64,000 bases of DNA, from NCBI RefSeq assembly GCF_009933135.1, contig NZ_MAEH01000009.1, positions 62,001 to 126,000 on the forward strand, given 5' to 3'. The notes under the pieces are model-generated. The model did not search any database, was not told the DNA's origin, and saw only the letters and a list, made by a program, of their open reading frames with translations. This DNA is from Candidatus Enterococcus leclercqii (lineage in GTDB: Bacteria > Bacillota > Bacilli > Lactobacillales > Enterococcaceae). Shown here piece after piece: positions 33,924 to 43,385 of the stretch (position 1 is its first letter; each line of letters opens with the position of its first letter). Position numbers and translations under genes: made by a program.

Positions 33924-35273
33924 TCAGTTGAAAAATTTATCATAAAGCTTAGTGATTGTCTCTTTGTCACCAAGAGTACGCTCGTCGGCTTTTTGCATCA
34001 AAGCTGCCGCAATGTAGAAGATATCTTCGTTGACTTCTTTTTCACTCTTGGCTGCGGCAACGTTACTCCAAATCGCAATCGCATTGGCGGCTGATTGTTT
34101 CAGCTGCTGCGGTTGGATTACTTGTTTTTGCGGGAAATTCACTGGGCGCCAATCCGCCATGATTTTTTCATAAGTCGGATAATCATAAGAAGCGTGTTCC
34201 CCCAAAACATAATAGAAATAATTGTCATTGTGATTGATTACTGTATAGCCTTGCTCCAAGAAAGTTTCCACCGGTGCCATATTACGATCCCAACGTGTCC
34301 AGTAGCTGACCACGCAGTCTTTTGAAAGATGCAGTCCTTCTGTTCGATTCACTCGATAAAAGCCGTCATTCCAAACCAGTGGCACAAAACCCAACTGTCG
34401 CACATATTCGATAGTCTCGTTGACGTATTCGATAAAGACCTCAATCCCGCTAGCTGCTGAACCATATTTTTCAGCCGCATATTTTTCCAAAGTAGGGTAA
34501 TCGTGAAGCTGGTCAAAAGGAACGAATTCGTCAGCCCCAATATGGAAATAACGACAATCACAAAACAGCTCGCCGTATTCTCGGTAAAGGGAATGAATAA
34601 AAGCAACTGCTTCCGGATTTAAAATATCCAATGCTTTGGGATCTTTTTGGATACTGCCATCTGCCATGCGCTTGTCCAGACGCCATTCAGGCTTGTCCGC
34701 CAAGGCATGCATCAGATGACCTGGCGTATCGAGGTCGGGAATAATTTCAATATATTTGGCATGGGCATACTGGATCAGCTCCCGTACTTCCCCTTTACTC
34801 AAATGTTCCTTGGAAGCCAGCCACGGGTATTGCTCAGATTCAATCCGAAACCCTTCATTCTCTGAAAAATGCAGCTGCAGCTGATCGAAATTAAAGAGTG
34901 CCAACAGATCAACTAGTTCTTTCAAAGCTGCCAATGAAAAGTATTTGCGTCCGATATCTATCATCAACAGTTTTTCCTGTGTACTGGTAGCAATCTCGGT
35001 TTTGCCGATTTGCAGCTTGTCGCTAACATCTTCTTGTAGAAAAATCATGCTGCTCTTAAACAATTCTTTTTCATCGGGAGCGGTAATTTTGACAGTGCCG
35101 TCTGCCAACACCTCGATGCTGCTTTTAGGAGACTCAGGAGCAATTGACAGCTGCAGTTCCCCTTTTTCAGAAGAGACGAGTAGTTCCTCGTCGTAAAAAC
35201 GCTGCCAAATCCGATTGAACGCTTTGGCACACGCCAATGTCCGATTGTCGGCTTTTATAGTGTTGATTTGCAT
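33924..35273 (-). CDS. GH20 beta-N-acetylhexosaminidase
   Basis: Exo-hexosaminidase of 449 residues that removes terminal GlcNAc or GalNAc by substrate-assisted catalysis. An N-terminal GH20b-like domain (to about 95) precedes the barrel, and the catalytic pair Asp248-Glu249 is in YFHIGADEF. DIGRKYFSL and IPDLDTPGHL are conserved GH20 blocks. No signal peptide, so it is intracellular. The start follows TTGGAGG. Placed between a YitT membrane gene and two sulfatases, it likely trims the glycan once sulfate is removed, or needs 6-sulfated substrate as some GH20 enzymes do. Confidence 0.93.
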   Translation of the reverse strand: MQINTIKADNRTLACAKAFNRIWQRFYDEELLVSSEKGELQLSIAPESPKSSIEVLADGTVKITAPDEKELFKSSMIFLQEDVSDKLQIGKTEIATSTQEKLLMIDIGRKYFSLAALKELVDLLALFNFDQLQLHFSENEGFRIESEQYPWLASKEHLSKGEVRELIQYAHAKYIEIIPDLDTPGHLMHALADKPEWRLDKRMADGSIQKDPKALDILNPEAVAFIHSLYREYGELFCDCRYFHIGADEFVPFDQLHDYPTLEKYAAEKYGSAASGIEVFIEYVNETIEYVRQLGFVPLVWNDGFYRVNRTEGLHLSKDCVVSYWTRWDRNMAPVETFLEQGYTVINHNDNYFYYVLGEHASYDYPTYEKIMADWRPVNFPQKQVIQPQQLKQSAANAIAIWSNVAAAKSEKEVNEDIFYIAAALMQKADERTLGDKETITKLYDKFFN

Positions 35274-35333
35274 GACTTTTCCTCCAACTCATTTTGTCCC
35301 AGTAATCTGTTTGCCAAATATGTGGGAAATAAA

Positions 35334-35999
35334 TTATTTATTATTGCTTAGGTGAAAAGCGCCTGATTGAAAACGACCCCACCAACGTTCCAGCGGATTG
35401 TCTGCTTCTCGCAAGAATAGACCTAACAGCAAGCTATTCACGTAACTGAACAAAACGCCAATCACAACCGCCTGCCAATTATAAGCAAACAGTCCCAAGA
35501 CCAGAACACTCCAATTCAGCCATTTTAAAACTACGGATACACCCAATCGTGGGCGGTACTTATGAACAATTAGCGCCACCACATCTAGTCCGACTGTGGA
35601 GGTATCTGAAGACAGACACAAGGCATAGCCGGCAGCGATAAACAAACTGGCGAAAAGAAAATCCAGCGGCAGATTGAATTGAGCTGTAATCGGCGCCAAG
35701 TAAAACAAACTGAAAAAGATGTTGTAGCAGATACTGGAATACACCGAGCGCAGCAAGTTGCCCCGCCCTAAAAAAATGCCGCTCAAAATCAACAATAGTA
35801 AAGTGATGCCATTGGTGAACCACAGTAACGACCAGCCAGTGAATTCATTGGCAATCATCGACAAGCTGGTAACCCCGCCGTTGATGATGGCATTGGGCTT
35901 CATCCATTGTGCATAGGCAAACCCCAACAATGCCGTTCCCAACGTGACTTTTGCCAATGCCGGGCCTTCTTTTCTGATAAATTTTTGCAGATTAGTCAT
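35334..35999 (-). CDS. YitT/YczE-like membrane protein without DUF2179 domain
   Basis: Membrane protein of 221 residues with five to six hydrophobic helices. KPNAIINGGVTSLSMIANEFTG and SSDTSTVGLDVVALIVHKY correspond to the two conserved blocks of YitT-family proteins, but the soluble DUF2179 tail of the paralogue at 6176-7021 is missing. It is third in the sulfatase operon, between the MBL hydrolase and GH20 genes. No other transporter is encoded in this operon, so a transport role is attractive: uptake of the substrate or export of sulfate or sugar. This is inference only. Confidence 0.82.
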   Translation of the reverse strand: MTNLQKFIRKEGPALAKVTLGTALLGFAYAQWMKPNAIINGGVTSLSMIANEFTGWSLLWFTNGITLLLLILSGIFLGRGNLLRSVYSSICYNIFFSLFYLAPITAQFNLPLDFLFASLFIAAGYALCLSSDTSTVGLDVVALIVHKYRPRLGVSVVLKWLNWSVLVLGLFAYNWQAVVIGVLFSYVNSLLLGLFLREADNPLERWWGRFQSGAFHLSNNK

Positions 36000-36002
36000 C
36001 CA

Positions 36003-36833
36003 TTAAAACTCCTTGATCAGACCATCATAAGCGACATCGAATCCATGAGGGGTAACCAGATCCAGCATCTCCTGATGAGTCAGTTTACTATTGTGAGAAA
36101 AGTGGTTGCAGACAAACTCGGTTTTTTCATCAACAATTCCCAAAGCCAACAACCGCTCCCGTGTTTTTAAATTATTGGGAAAGCCCTGGTGATTGCGAAC
36201 GCTGTTGTCAGCTTGATGGTTACAGTCGATGGACACGTAATGATAAAAGGGCCGCTCAGTTTCCAGATAGTCCCATGTTTCTTGTGGAAACTCTCCGGTA
36301 TCGTGGGCGTAAAGCAGGCGACGATTGCCGTCCGTGATATCATACATCAGACAGGTTTCTCGTTGATCATGATCTGCCGCCAGCGGTGTCACTTCATAAT
36401 CCAACACAGGGAAGGACTCAAACGGTGTCACCAGATGAAAATCAACGCGGTCTTTCTCCCAGTAGCCTTCCAAGTCAAACACCCGCTTCATGAAATCATA
36501 AACCCGTTGATTGCCGTAAACATTCAATGTCTGCGGGACTTGTGGTACATAGCCGCTCAGGCGCAAAACCAGCTCTTCAGCATAAAAATGATCTGAATGG
36601 CTGTGAGTGACCAACAGGTGACCAATGTTGGACAAATCAAACCCGTACTTCAAATAATGGGCATAGGTATCTCCTGGCAGATCAATCAATAAGCGATCAT
36701 CCACGAGGGATTGGGAACGTGTCCGGATATCTTTACCACCGTTTGCTTTTGCCTTTTGACACAGGGGACATTCACAGTACAGCGCCGGTACGCCTTCTGC
36801 GGCGGCGGTCCCAAAATACTGCAGTTTCATCAT
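36003..36833 (-). CDS. Metallo-beta-lactamase fold hydrolase (PhnP-like)
   Basis: Metal-dependent hydrolase of about 276 residues. The MBL signature THSHSDHFYAEEL lies near 75, with further metal ligands in ADHDQRETCLMY and LLYAHDTGEF, and the C-terminal CNHFSHNSKLTHQE. CPLCQKAKANGG near 20 holds two Cys residues that recall the zinc site of PhnP-type phosphodiesterases. The start follows AGAAGGAAA; two ATG codons are adjacent (36833 and 36830). It is second in the sulfatase operon. Its job there is unclear: a cyclic phosphodiester or lactone hydrolase is possible. Confidence 0.82.
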   Translation of the reverse strand: MMKLQYFGTAAAEGVPALYCECPLCQKAKANGGKDIRTRSQSLVDDRLLIDLPGDTYAHYLKYGFDLSNIGHLLVTHSHSDHFYAEELVLRLSGYVPQVPQTLNVYGNQRVYDFMKRVFDLEGYWEKDRVDFHLVTPFESFPVLDYEVTPLAADHDQRETCLMYDITDGNRRLLYAHDTGEFPQETWDYLETERPFYHYVSIDCNHQADNSVRNHQGFPNNLKTRERLLALGIVDEKTEFVCNHFSHNSKLTHQEMLDLVTPHGFDVAYDGLIKEF

Positions 36834-36899
36834 TATTTCCTTCTTTCTCTTAATCATTCATTATTTTACAGGGGTATCCCTTTAAAAACGGTTCACACA

Positions 36900-38003
36900 T
36901 TAATGGACAGGAGGGGCTGCCATCGCTAATAATGGCTGCAAGACTTGTTTCAAAACTTCCCGATAGCCGCAATAGCCATCATCTTCAGCTCCGACATAGC
37001 AGGCATCTTTCATACGTTTGCAGCCGCCACGACACATCTTGTAAAATTCGCACCCCACACAAGTCCGATAGTCTCGTTTGTCACAGATAAAACGCTGCGT
37101 CAAAGGCTGTTCAAACAACTCCCGCAACGTCTGTTGAGTGATATTGCCGACGCACATCTCATCCAGCACATAAAAATCACAAGGATACACATTTCCATTG
37201 GCTTCGATCACATACTGCATCTGGCAGCGGCCCAGCATTCCACAGGAACCTACAACACCATTTACCAGCAGATTTGTAATATCGTCAAAGAGTTTCACAG
37301 AAACGCACTGTCCCTGCTGCATTCCTTGCTGCCAGAGAGTGAAAAGTTCACCATAAAAAGCAGCAAACCCTCTTGGTGTTACCGCAAATTCATTTTCCTC
37401 TTCTCCTAGTTCTGCCAAACAAGGAATAAATTGGATAAAGGAAATCGCCTCTTGTTGGATAAACTCCCAAACCAAAGGAGCATTTTCTGTCATCTCCTGC
37501 GTCAGTACACAGAGTATGTTGTATTCGATCTCGTAACGATCAAACAGCTTTTTGGCAGCCAAAACCCGCCCATAGGTCCCTCTGCCGGCAGCATCTGGAC
37601 GATGACGATCATGAAACTCAAGCCCGCCGTCGATCGAAAGCCCCACTAGAAAATCCTCTTCTTTTAAAAAGCGGCACCATTCTTCATCGATCTTGGTTCC
37701 ATTGGTTTGGATTGCATAGGATACGATTACTTTTTTAGACTGTGCTTTCACCAAGCTAGTAAAATTTTTAAAATACTTCAAGCCGGCCAAGGTAGGTTCT
37801 CCCCCTTGAAAGCCGATGGTCAAGCGGTCTCCGTCTTCCAAATCTGCAAAAACATTCTCAATCAGTTTCCCCGTGACCTCTGGCTTCATTCGTCCAAAAG
37901 AACGTACTTGCCGCATGGAGCTGATATCCGCATAAAAACAATAACTGCAACGCAAATTGCATAAAGAAGAAGCCGGCTTGATCAAAATTTGAATATGTTT
38001 CAT
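36900..38003 (-). CDS. Anaerobic sulfatase-maturating enzyme (radical SAM, SPASM)
   Basis: Radical SAM enzyme of 367 residues that oxidises the sulfatase active-site Cys to formylglycine without oxygen. The CX3CX2C cluster is Cys15, Cys19 and Cys22 (CNLRCSYC), preceded by the anSME-typical LIKPASSLCN. A SPASM domain in the C-terminal third holds many Cys residues (CGMLGRCQMQ, YPCDF, CVGCEFYKMCRGGCKR) for two auxiliary clusters. GFQGGEPTLAG is the SAM-binding GGE motif. The start at 38003 follows AAAGGAGC. As first gene of the operon ending in two Cys-type sulfatases, its role is clear. Confidence 0.95.
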   Translation of the reverse strand: MKHIQILIKPASSLCNLRCSYCFYADISSMRQVRSFGRMKPEVTGKLIENVFADLEDGDRLTIGFQGGEPTLAGLKYFKNFTSLVKAQSKKVIVSYAIQTNGTKIDEEWCRFLKEEDFLVGLSIDGGLEFHDRHRPDAAGRGTYGRVLAAKKLFDRYEIEYNILCVLTQEMTENAPLVWEFIQQEAISFIQFIPCLAELGEEENEFAVTPRGFAAFYGELFTLWQQGMQQGQCVSVKLFDDITNLLVNGVVGSCGMLGRCQMQYVIEANGNVYPCDFYVLDEMCVGNITQQTLRELFEQPLTQRFICDKRDYRTCVGCEFYKMCRGGCKRMKDACYVGAEDDGYCGYREVLKQVLQPLLAMAAPPVH

Positions 38004-38046
38004 GATTTCCTGCTCCTTTCCATCCATCTTTTAAAAAGACCTCTGT

Positions 38047-38075
38047 ATAATAGTTTATTTATCAAACGCTTTCAA
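38047..38075 (-). promoter_or_regulatory. Promoter of the sulfatase operon with cre-like site
   Basis: Minus-strand TTGAAA (38070-38075) and TATTAT (38047-38052) with a 17-base spacer. A cre-like site (38061-38074, ten of twelve fixed consensus positions) lies over the -35 box and spacer, so CcpA repression in the presence of preferred sugars is likely. Confidence 0.72.
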
Positions 38076-38192
38076 TAGTGGCTAGCCTTCCGGGGATGTG
38101 TAACTTTTGACTGCTCTTTGTTTTTTTACTTTTGTCACTGCTGGCAGCCGGCGTATCCCTATGCTTTTTCCTTCAGCCCGCTACAACGCCTC

Positions 38193-38251
38193 AAAAAAAC
38201 ACCGTTTCGAAAACAGACCCTTGCAGCCAGGCCTCGTTTTCGAAACAGTGT
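38193..38251 (-). terminator. Terminator of the GH1 gene at 38293
   Basis: A 16-base stem (ACACTGTTTCGAAAAC with its near-perfect complement, 38236-38251 and 38199-38214), followed by seven T residues on the minus strand. Confidence 0.9.
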
Positions 38252-38292
38252 CCAATTTTCAAATCTGTTCTTTTTGCCAAGATGCAAAAAGG

Positions 38293-39690
38293 TTATACAT
38301 GTTCCCGATCAAAACCATTATGCTCAATGACATCAGCCATCCAGAAGCTGGATTTTTTCGGTGTCCGCTTGAAGTTATCCTTCAGATCTACTCGATAGTA
38401 GCCATAACGGTTTTTATAAGCATTCAGCCAGCTCCAGCAGTCAGCAAAGGTCCATAGGTGGTAGCCAAAGCAAGGGGAACCTTCTTCAATCGCCCGGTGC
38501 AACTCTTCCAGATGATCTTCGATAAATTCGATACGATAGTCATCTTCAATAATCCCGTCACCATTTTCAAAGCGCTCTTCTTCAGAAACACCCATGCCGT
38601 TTTCAGAAATATACCATGGAATATCTTTGTAGCTGTCTTTTAGGCGCATTGCGATATCATAGATGCCTCGTGGATAGATTTCCCAGCCACGGTGAGGATT
38701 GATGCGTTTTTCCGGCCAGTCGTAGCCTCTAAAGAGATCCCGAGGTTCGCTGATTGGCCATACTTTTTGGTCTGCCGGTACAGCTTGAACTCGCAGTGGT
38801 TGATAGTAATTGCAACCCACAAAGTCAACGGTATTGTTCAAGAAAATTTCTTTATCCCCAGCTTCTGTCACAGGTGCCAAGTCAGCTTCTTTCAACATGT
38901 TGACAAATTCATCAGAGAAAGCCCCGTTCACCGCGCAATCCAAGAAGCTGCGGATATAGATATGATCTGCCCATTTCGCTGCTTCCAGATCTTCAGGTGA
39001 ATCACTCTTAGGATAAACTGGCGACAAGTTCAAAATGATAGAAATCTTGCCGTCGTTGTATTTTGATTTACGGAATTCAGCTACTGCTTTGGCATGGGCC
39101 AACATGGTATGGTAGCCGACTTGCAGCGCCCGTTTGAAATCGTGAACTTTTGGCCAGTGAGCGTCTCCGTAATAACCGCATTCGATATGAACCAGTGGCT
39201 CATTGAATGTCGCCCATTTTTTAACGATGTCACCAAACTGCTCAAATGCCACACTTGCATAATAAGCAAAAGCATCCACAGATTCCCGTGCTTCCCAGCC
39301 GCCTTTTTCCATCAGCCACCAAGGCATATCAAAATGGAACAAGTTGATAATAGGCTCAACACCATTGTCGACCATTTCTTGAAAGTAAGAGCGATAAAAG
39401 GCAACCGCTTTAGGATTCAATGTTTTACCATCTGGCAAAAGACGCGTCCAGGCAATTGATGTCCGGTAAGAATTCAAGTTCATTGCCTTCATGTTGGCAA
39501 CTTCTTCTTTATACATTTCGTAAACGTTAGAGGTATTTTCCGGTCCTACTTGATCGTAGAAGAGTTCCGGCTCCATTTCGAACCATTTATCCCACGTTGA
39601 AGGGCTTTTGCCGTCTTTAGCTGCTGCGCCTTCTGATTGAGGGGCACTAGTTGCTGCTCCCCACAAGAAACCTTTTGGAAATTGATACAT
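38293..39690 (-). CDS. GH1 family beta-glycosidase
   Basis: Cytoplasmic beta-glucosidase or 6-phospho-beta-glucosidase of 465 residues. FPKGFLWGAATSAPQSEG is the GH1 N-terminal signature. The acid/base Glu lies in WATFNEPLVHIE near 169 and the nucleophile Glu in WYISENGMGVSEEERF near 363. The S-E-E-E region after the nucleophile, rather than a Trp-Glu, fits the branch acting on phosphorylated substrates. The start follows AAGGAGG. It follows the LacI gene by 315 bases and may belong to the same regulon as the PTS IIC and GH3 genes upstream. Confidence 0.93.
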   Translation of the reverse strand: MYQFPKGFLWGAATSAPQSEGAAAKDGKSPSTWDKWFEMEPELFYDQVGPENTSNVYEMYKEEVANMKAMNLNSYRTSIAWTRLLPDGKTLNPKAVAFYRSYFQEMVDNGVEPIINLFHFDMPWWLMEKGGWEARESVDAFAYYASVAFEQFGDIVKKWATFNEPLVHIECGYYGDAHWPKVHDFKRALQVGYHTMLAHAKAVAEFRKSKYNDGKISIILNLSPVYPKSDSPEDLEAAKWADHIYIRSFLDCAVNGAFSDEFVNMLKEADLAPVTEAGDKEIFLNNTVDFVGCNYYQPLRVQAVPADQKVWPISEPRDLFRGYDWPEKRINPHRGWEIYPRGIYDIAMRLKDSYKDIPWYISENGMGVSEEERFENGDGIIEDDYRIEFIEDHLEELHRAIEEGSPCFGYHLWTFADCWSWLNAYKNRYGYYRVDLKDNFKRTPKKSSFWMADVIEHNGFDREHV

Positions 39691-40004
39691 GTCTGTTCCT
39701 CCTTAGATAATGTCCTGCAACGAATCTTGCCGACGACCTCGCATATGATATTGCTGCGCTTCTTCCATATCCGGTGCTTCTTGCAACAAAACAGGTCTTT
39801 TGCAAATATCTTAGCGAACCTGTTTTTTTAACCGGCTGTCGACGCTTCGTGAAAATTTTTACGGATACGGTTTACATTGCCATTTTACTATTAATTTTCG
39901 TTTTTTGACAGCCCGTTTCCCAAGATCGAATATGTTTTTACTGCTTGTTATAAAACTCGACCATACCGATAAACAAAAGCGTCCTTTGCTTCCCAAGCTG
40001 CAAC
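39691..40004. other. Intergenic region between the LacI and GH1 genes
   Basis: Contains an inverted repeat (39790-39829, arms AACAGGT / ACCTGTT) followed by seven T residues on the plus strand and TTTTG on the minus strand, possibly a weak terminator for the LacI gene. The GH1 promoter should lie here, but I could not place it with confidence. No gene was seen. Confidence 0.4.
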
Positions 40005-40982
40005 TTATTTATCAGGGATACCAAAAATATCATTTGCCACTGAAAGGCTCGCCGACTCTGTTAAAGACGTGTCATTCATGCGCAACAACAACCGTTCAGC
40101 AGACAATTGGCCAATCTTTTTGGTAGGTGCTTTGATGATGATTCGGTCATTTCTGAGTTCTGCCATCTCACTAGTATAGTCATAGTGCGCCAACAACAAC
40201 TGGCGCCCCCGCGGATCACCGCTAGCCTGCAAGTACTCCAAAGCGCCCATTGCCATATTGTAGTTGGTCACCAACAAGGCCGTAATTTCTTGTGACAAAA
40301 GTTCTTTTGCCCCGTTATATCCGCTGGAACGGGAGTAATCCCCAATAGCTGTCACTAGCTGAACTTGCGGATAGGCGGCAGCCGCATCTTCGGCACCGGC
40401 CAGACGTTCTCGAGCCACGAAATCATTTTGCGGTGCGGCTAAGATACCAATTCGACGGTGTCCTGCAATAGCAAAGTGGGCCACTACTGTTTCAACACTC
40501 TTATAATCTTCTACCTGGATACGATCCACGCCGGCCATTTGTGCCGGACTATTGATCATCAAAACTGGAATATCCAACTCCGCCAAGCGCTCCATGCCAT
40601 CCCAATCCTGTTCTGACATAAATACGATTAACCCATCCACAGCATGCTGCATCAAGTAGTCCAACTTTTTATCTACCATGGAAACATCGCCTTTGAACCC
40701 GCTCAAAAGAATGGAGTAGCCGTTTTCTTCCATGACGCCTTCAATTGCGCTGACTGTCTCTGCACCAAACTGACTGGAGATGCTATTCATCAAGAGCCCC
40801 ACCGAAAAACTGCGATTATTTTTCAGCCCTTTGGCGATGATATTTTCCTTATAGTCCAGCGCTTCGATAGCAGCAGCAATTTTCTCCATGTTTGCAGCCT
40901 TTAACTGCTGACCATTGAGATAACGCGAAACACTGCCCACTGAGACTCCTGCCAATTTGGCAACTTCACGGATGGATGACAT
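40005..40982 (-). CDS. LacI family transcriptional regulator
   Basis: Repressor of 325 residues. The N-terminal helix-turn-helix is SIREVAKLAGVSVGSVSRYLNGQQLKAAN, with the LacI hinge following at about 45-58; a periplasmic-binding-protein-like sensor domain makes up the rest. The start follows AGAAAGGAA. It lies downstream of the GH3 gene and upstream of GH1. Two identical palindromes TGAACCGGTTCA upstream of the PTS IIC-GH3 genes (44740-44815) have the usual LacI-family central CG form and are its likely operators. The inducer is probably a sugar or sugar phosphate released by the neighbouring enzymes. Confidence 0.92.
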   Translation of the reverse strand: MSSIREVAKLAGVSVGSVSRYLNGQQLKAANMEKIAAAIEALDYKENIIAKGLKNNRSFSVGLLMNSISSQFGAETVSAIEGVMEENGYSILLSGFKGDVSMVDKKLDYLMQHAVDGLIVFMSEQDWDGMERLAELDIPVLMINSPAQMAGVDRIQVEDYKSVETVVAHFAIAGHRRIGILAAPQNDFVARERLAGAEDAAAAYPQVQLVTAIGDYSRSSGYNGAKELLSQEITALLVTNYNMAMGALEYLQASGDPRGRQLLLAHYDYTSEMAELRNDRIIIKAPTKKIGQLSAERLLLRMNDTSLTESASLSVANDIFGIPDK

Positions 40983-41087
40983 AACGTAGGTTCCTTTCTT
41001 CTGCGGCTCAAAACAAGCATCAGCACCCGCTCTTAAGCCTCGACAAGGCGGCCGACAAACTGCCGACCGCCATATCGCAAGGGATTA

Positions 41088-43385
41088 TTATTTTTTGAAA
41101 TAGATCTCTTGTGACAGATTTCCCACCATTACCTTGCAACCAGCCGCCGCTTTGACTGCCCGATCAAGATCAGTGAAGCTTAGCTGCTCTGTAGTCAAAA
41201 GCAGCGTGATTTCCTGTTCTTGCCCCGGTTCCAGCTGAACTTTGACAAAATCTTTCAACAGCTTGTGTCGTTGAATCACTGAGCCACCTAGAAGGCGGAC
41301 AAACAACAAGACGCTTTCTTTACCAGCACAGCGGCCATTATTTCTCACTGTCACTCTCACTGTTATTGTGTCAGAATCTGCCGTAACTTGCAAGCTGTCG
41401 TACGTAAATTCCGTATAGCTCAGCCCATAACCAAATTCATGCAGTGGCGCACCGGATTCGTCATAGTAATCGTCTTGTTTTGAAGCTGCCCTTTGATAAT
41501 AATAAACCGGCAATTGTTGGGAATTCAGCGGATAGCTTACTCCTAGACGACCGCTGGGATTATTGCTTCCTGCCAAGGTTCTTGCAATAGCCGCTCCACC
41601 TTGTTGGCCTGGGAACCAACCGATTAAAACAGCTCGTGATGCAGCATGTACTTCGCGAAGATCATAGGGCCGCCCTTGGATGATGACTGAAACAATCGGC
41701 TTGTCCAGTTGGGCGAGAGCTGCAAGCAGATCCAATTGCTTGCCTCCCAGTGTTAAAGAAGCAACATCGACGTTTTCGCCAGAATCCATATTGATGCCTT
41801 TGGAAGAAACTGCCCCGTTGCTCAAAAATTCCATATCGAAATTACGAGCGCTGGAGCCGCCTAGTACCAATACGATCACATCGGCAGTTGCAGCCAAAGC
41901 AACGGCTGCACTGATTTTTTCTTCCTGACCTTCTGGGTTACGCACTTCACAGCCTTCTGCATAAACCACTTCTGAATCGGAGAACACTGACTTCAGCTGT
42001 CGATAAATCGTCTTGTCATTCATTGTCGCTTCTTGGGGGGCAGTGTAATCTCCCAAAAGCTGGTACAGACTATCCCCACTAGGTCCGATAACTGCAATCT
42101 TTTTCTTTGCTTTGGAAAGTGGTAAAATCCCGTCATTTTTCACCAGTGTCAACGATTCTTCTGCCACTTGCAGATTCAGCTCTTGTGATTCTAAAAGCAA
42201 TTCAGCAAAACGGTCTTTAGGGTCTGTCACAAAAGGCTGCTCAAACAGCCCCAGCAGAAATTTAATCGCCAAAACGCGTCCACAGGCTTCATCCAGGTCA
42301 GCTTCAGAAGCGATACCGGCTGTGATACTATCCGCAATTTCCAGGTAAGTCTGGTCCCACAAGCTCAAGTCGATACCAGCTTTTAATGCGGCACTCGCAC
42401 CTTCAATCTTTGTAGAAAAAACATCTCCCAGCCGATCCAGCGCTACCCCGTCAGCCATGACTAAACCTTGGTATCCCAGCTGTTCCCGCATCGTCTCTCG
42501 GAAAAGTTCGCCGTTAATATGACAAGGAACGCCGTCAACATCATTGTAAGCAGCCATCACACCCACCGCATTGCGAGTGCTCTTTAAAAGCGGCAGATAA
42601 ACGTCATTAAATTCACGGCCACTGATTGTCACTGTCCCGGAATTGTGCCCCCCAAGTGCCTCGCCTTGAGCGATACAATGTTTTAGCACAACACCCATCT
42701 GTTCAGGTGTTTTCGCAATTTCTTTTGTCGTCTGATCTAGAAACGGCTTGGTTTCATTAATCAGTTGTCCCTGAAATCCGGCAACCACCGCTTCGCTCAT
42801 CTTGGCAGCCAAAATCGGGTCTTCTCCAAAACATTCTTCTGAGCGTCCCCATCTGGGATCTTTTGCCAAATCCAGCGTCGAGACTAGCGCTAAATGGACG
42901 CCTTTAGCCGCAAGTTCCCGTGCCATCAAACGACTGGAAGCCTCAATCAATTCCGTGTTGAAGGTATTGCCGCGCCCGAGATTTGTCGGATAAGAAACGC
43001 CCCCCAGCCCTTGGTGCCCATGAGGACATTCTTCAACAATCAGTGCCGGAATTTGCCAACGAGACTGACTCATTACATAGGCTTGAACCTGATTTACTAG
43101 CTGCCAACTAGCTTCCGGGGCGATCCCGTTATCAAATCCGACTTTTGACCAGGGATCGGCACGAAACAACCCGTAAAGTGCACCCAGACCACCCCCCCAG
43201 CTGACATGTTCTTTAAATTTTTCAGTCAGCTGAACACTGCCGTCAGCCTGTTTTTCATAACACTCCCAGCCATAGAGATGCTGGTTTACCTGACCGACTT
43301 TTTCGGCCACGGTCATGCGGCTCAACAAGTCTGAGACCCGCTGGCGGATCGTTAAGTCAGAATTTTGATAAGGGTAATCAGCCAA
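41088..43385 (-). CDS. GH3 family beta-glucosidase
   Basis: Glycosidase of 765 residues with three GH3 parts: an N-terminal barrel (about 10-330), a C-terminal sandwich domain (about 395-625) and a fibronectin-III-like end (about 665-750). The nucleophile Asp is in LVMADGVALDRL near 295; KHCIAQGEALGG and RWGRSEECFGEDP are conserved substrate-site regions. No signal peptide. It overlaps the PTS IIC gene by eight bases (43378-43385), indicating tight coupling. Substrates may be beta-glucosides, xylosides or N-acetylglucosaminides; GH3 family members vary widely and no residue seen here decides. Confidence 0.92.
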   Translation of the reverse strand: MADYPYQNSDLTIRQRVSDLLSRMTVAEKVGQVNQHLYGWECYEKQADGSVQLTEKFKEHVSWGGGLGALYGLFRADPWSKVGFDNGIAPEASWQLVNQVQAYVMSQSRWQIPALIVEECPHGHQGLGGVSYPTNLGRGNTFNTELIEASSRLMARELAAKGVHLALVSTLDLAKDPRWGRSEECFGEDPILAAKMSEAVVAGFQGQLINETKPFLDQTTKEIAKTPEQMGVVLKHCIAQGEALGGHNSGTVTISGREFNDVYLPLLKSTRNAVGVMAAYNDVDGVPCHINGELFRETMREQLGYQGLVMADGVALDRLGDVFSTKIEGASAALKAGIDLSLWDQTYLEIADSITAGIASEADLDEACGRVLAIKFLLGLFEQPFVTDPKDRFAELLLESQELNLQVAEESLTLVKNDGILPLSKAKKKIAVIGPSGDSLYQLLGDYTAPQEATMNDKTIYRQLKSVFSDSEVVYAEGCEVRNPEGQEEKISAAVALAATADVIVLVLGGSSARNFDMEFLSNGAVSSKGINMDSGENVDVASLTLGGKQLDLLAALAQLDKPIVSVIIQGRPYDLREVHAASRAVLIGWFPGQQGGAAIARTLAGSNNPSGRLGVSYPLNSQQLPVYYYQRAASKQDDYYDESGAPLHEFGYGLSYTEFTYDSLQVTADSDTITVRVTVRNNGRCAGKESVLLFVRLLGGSVIQRHKLLKDFVKVQLEPGQEQEITLLLTTEQLSFTDLDRAVKAAAGCKVMVGNLSQEIYFKK

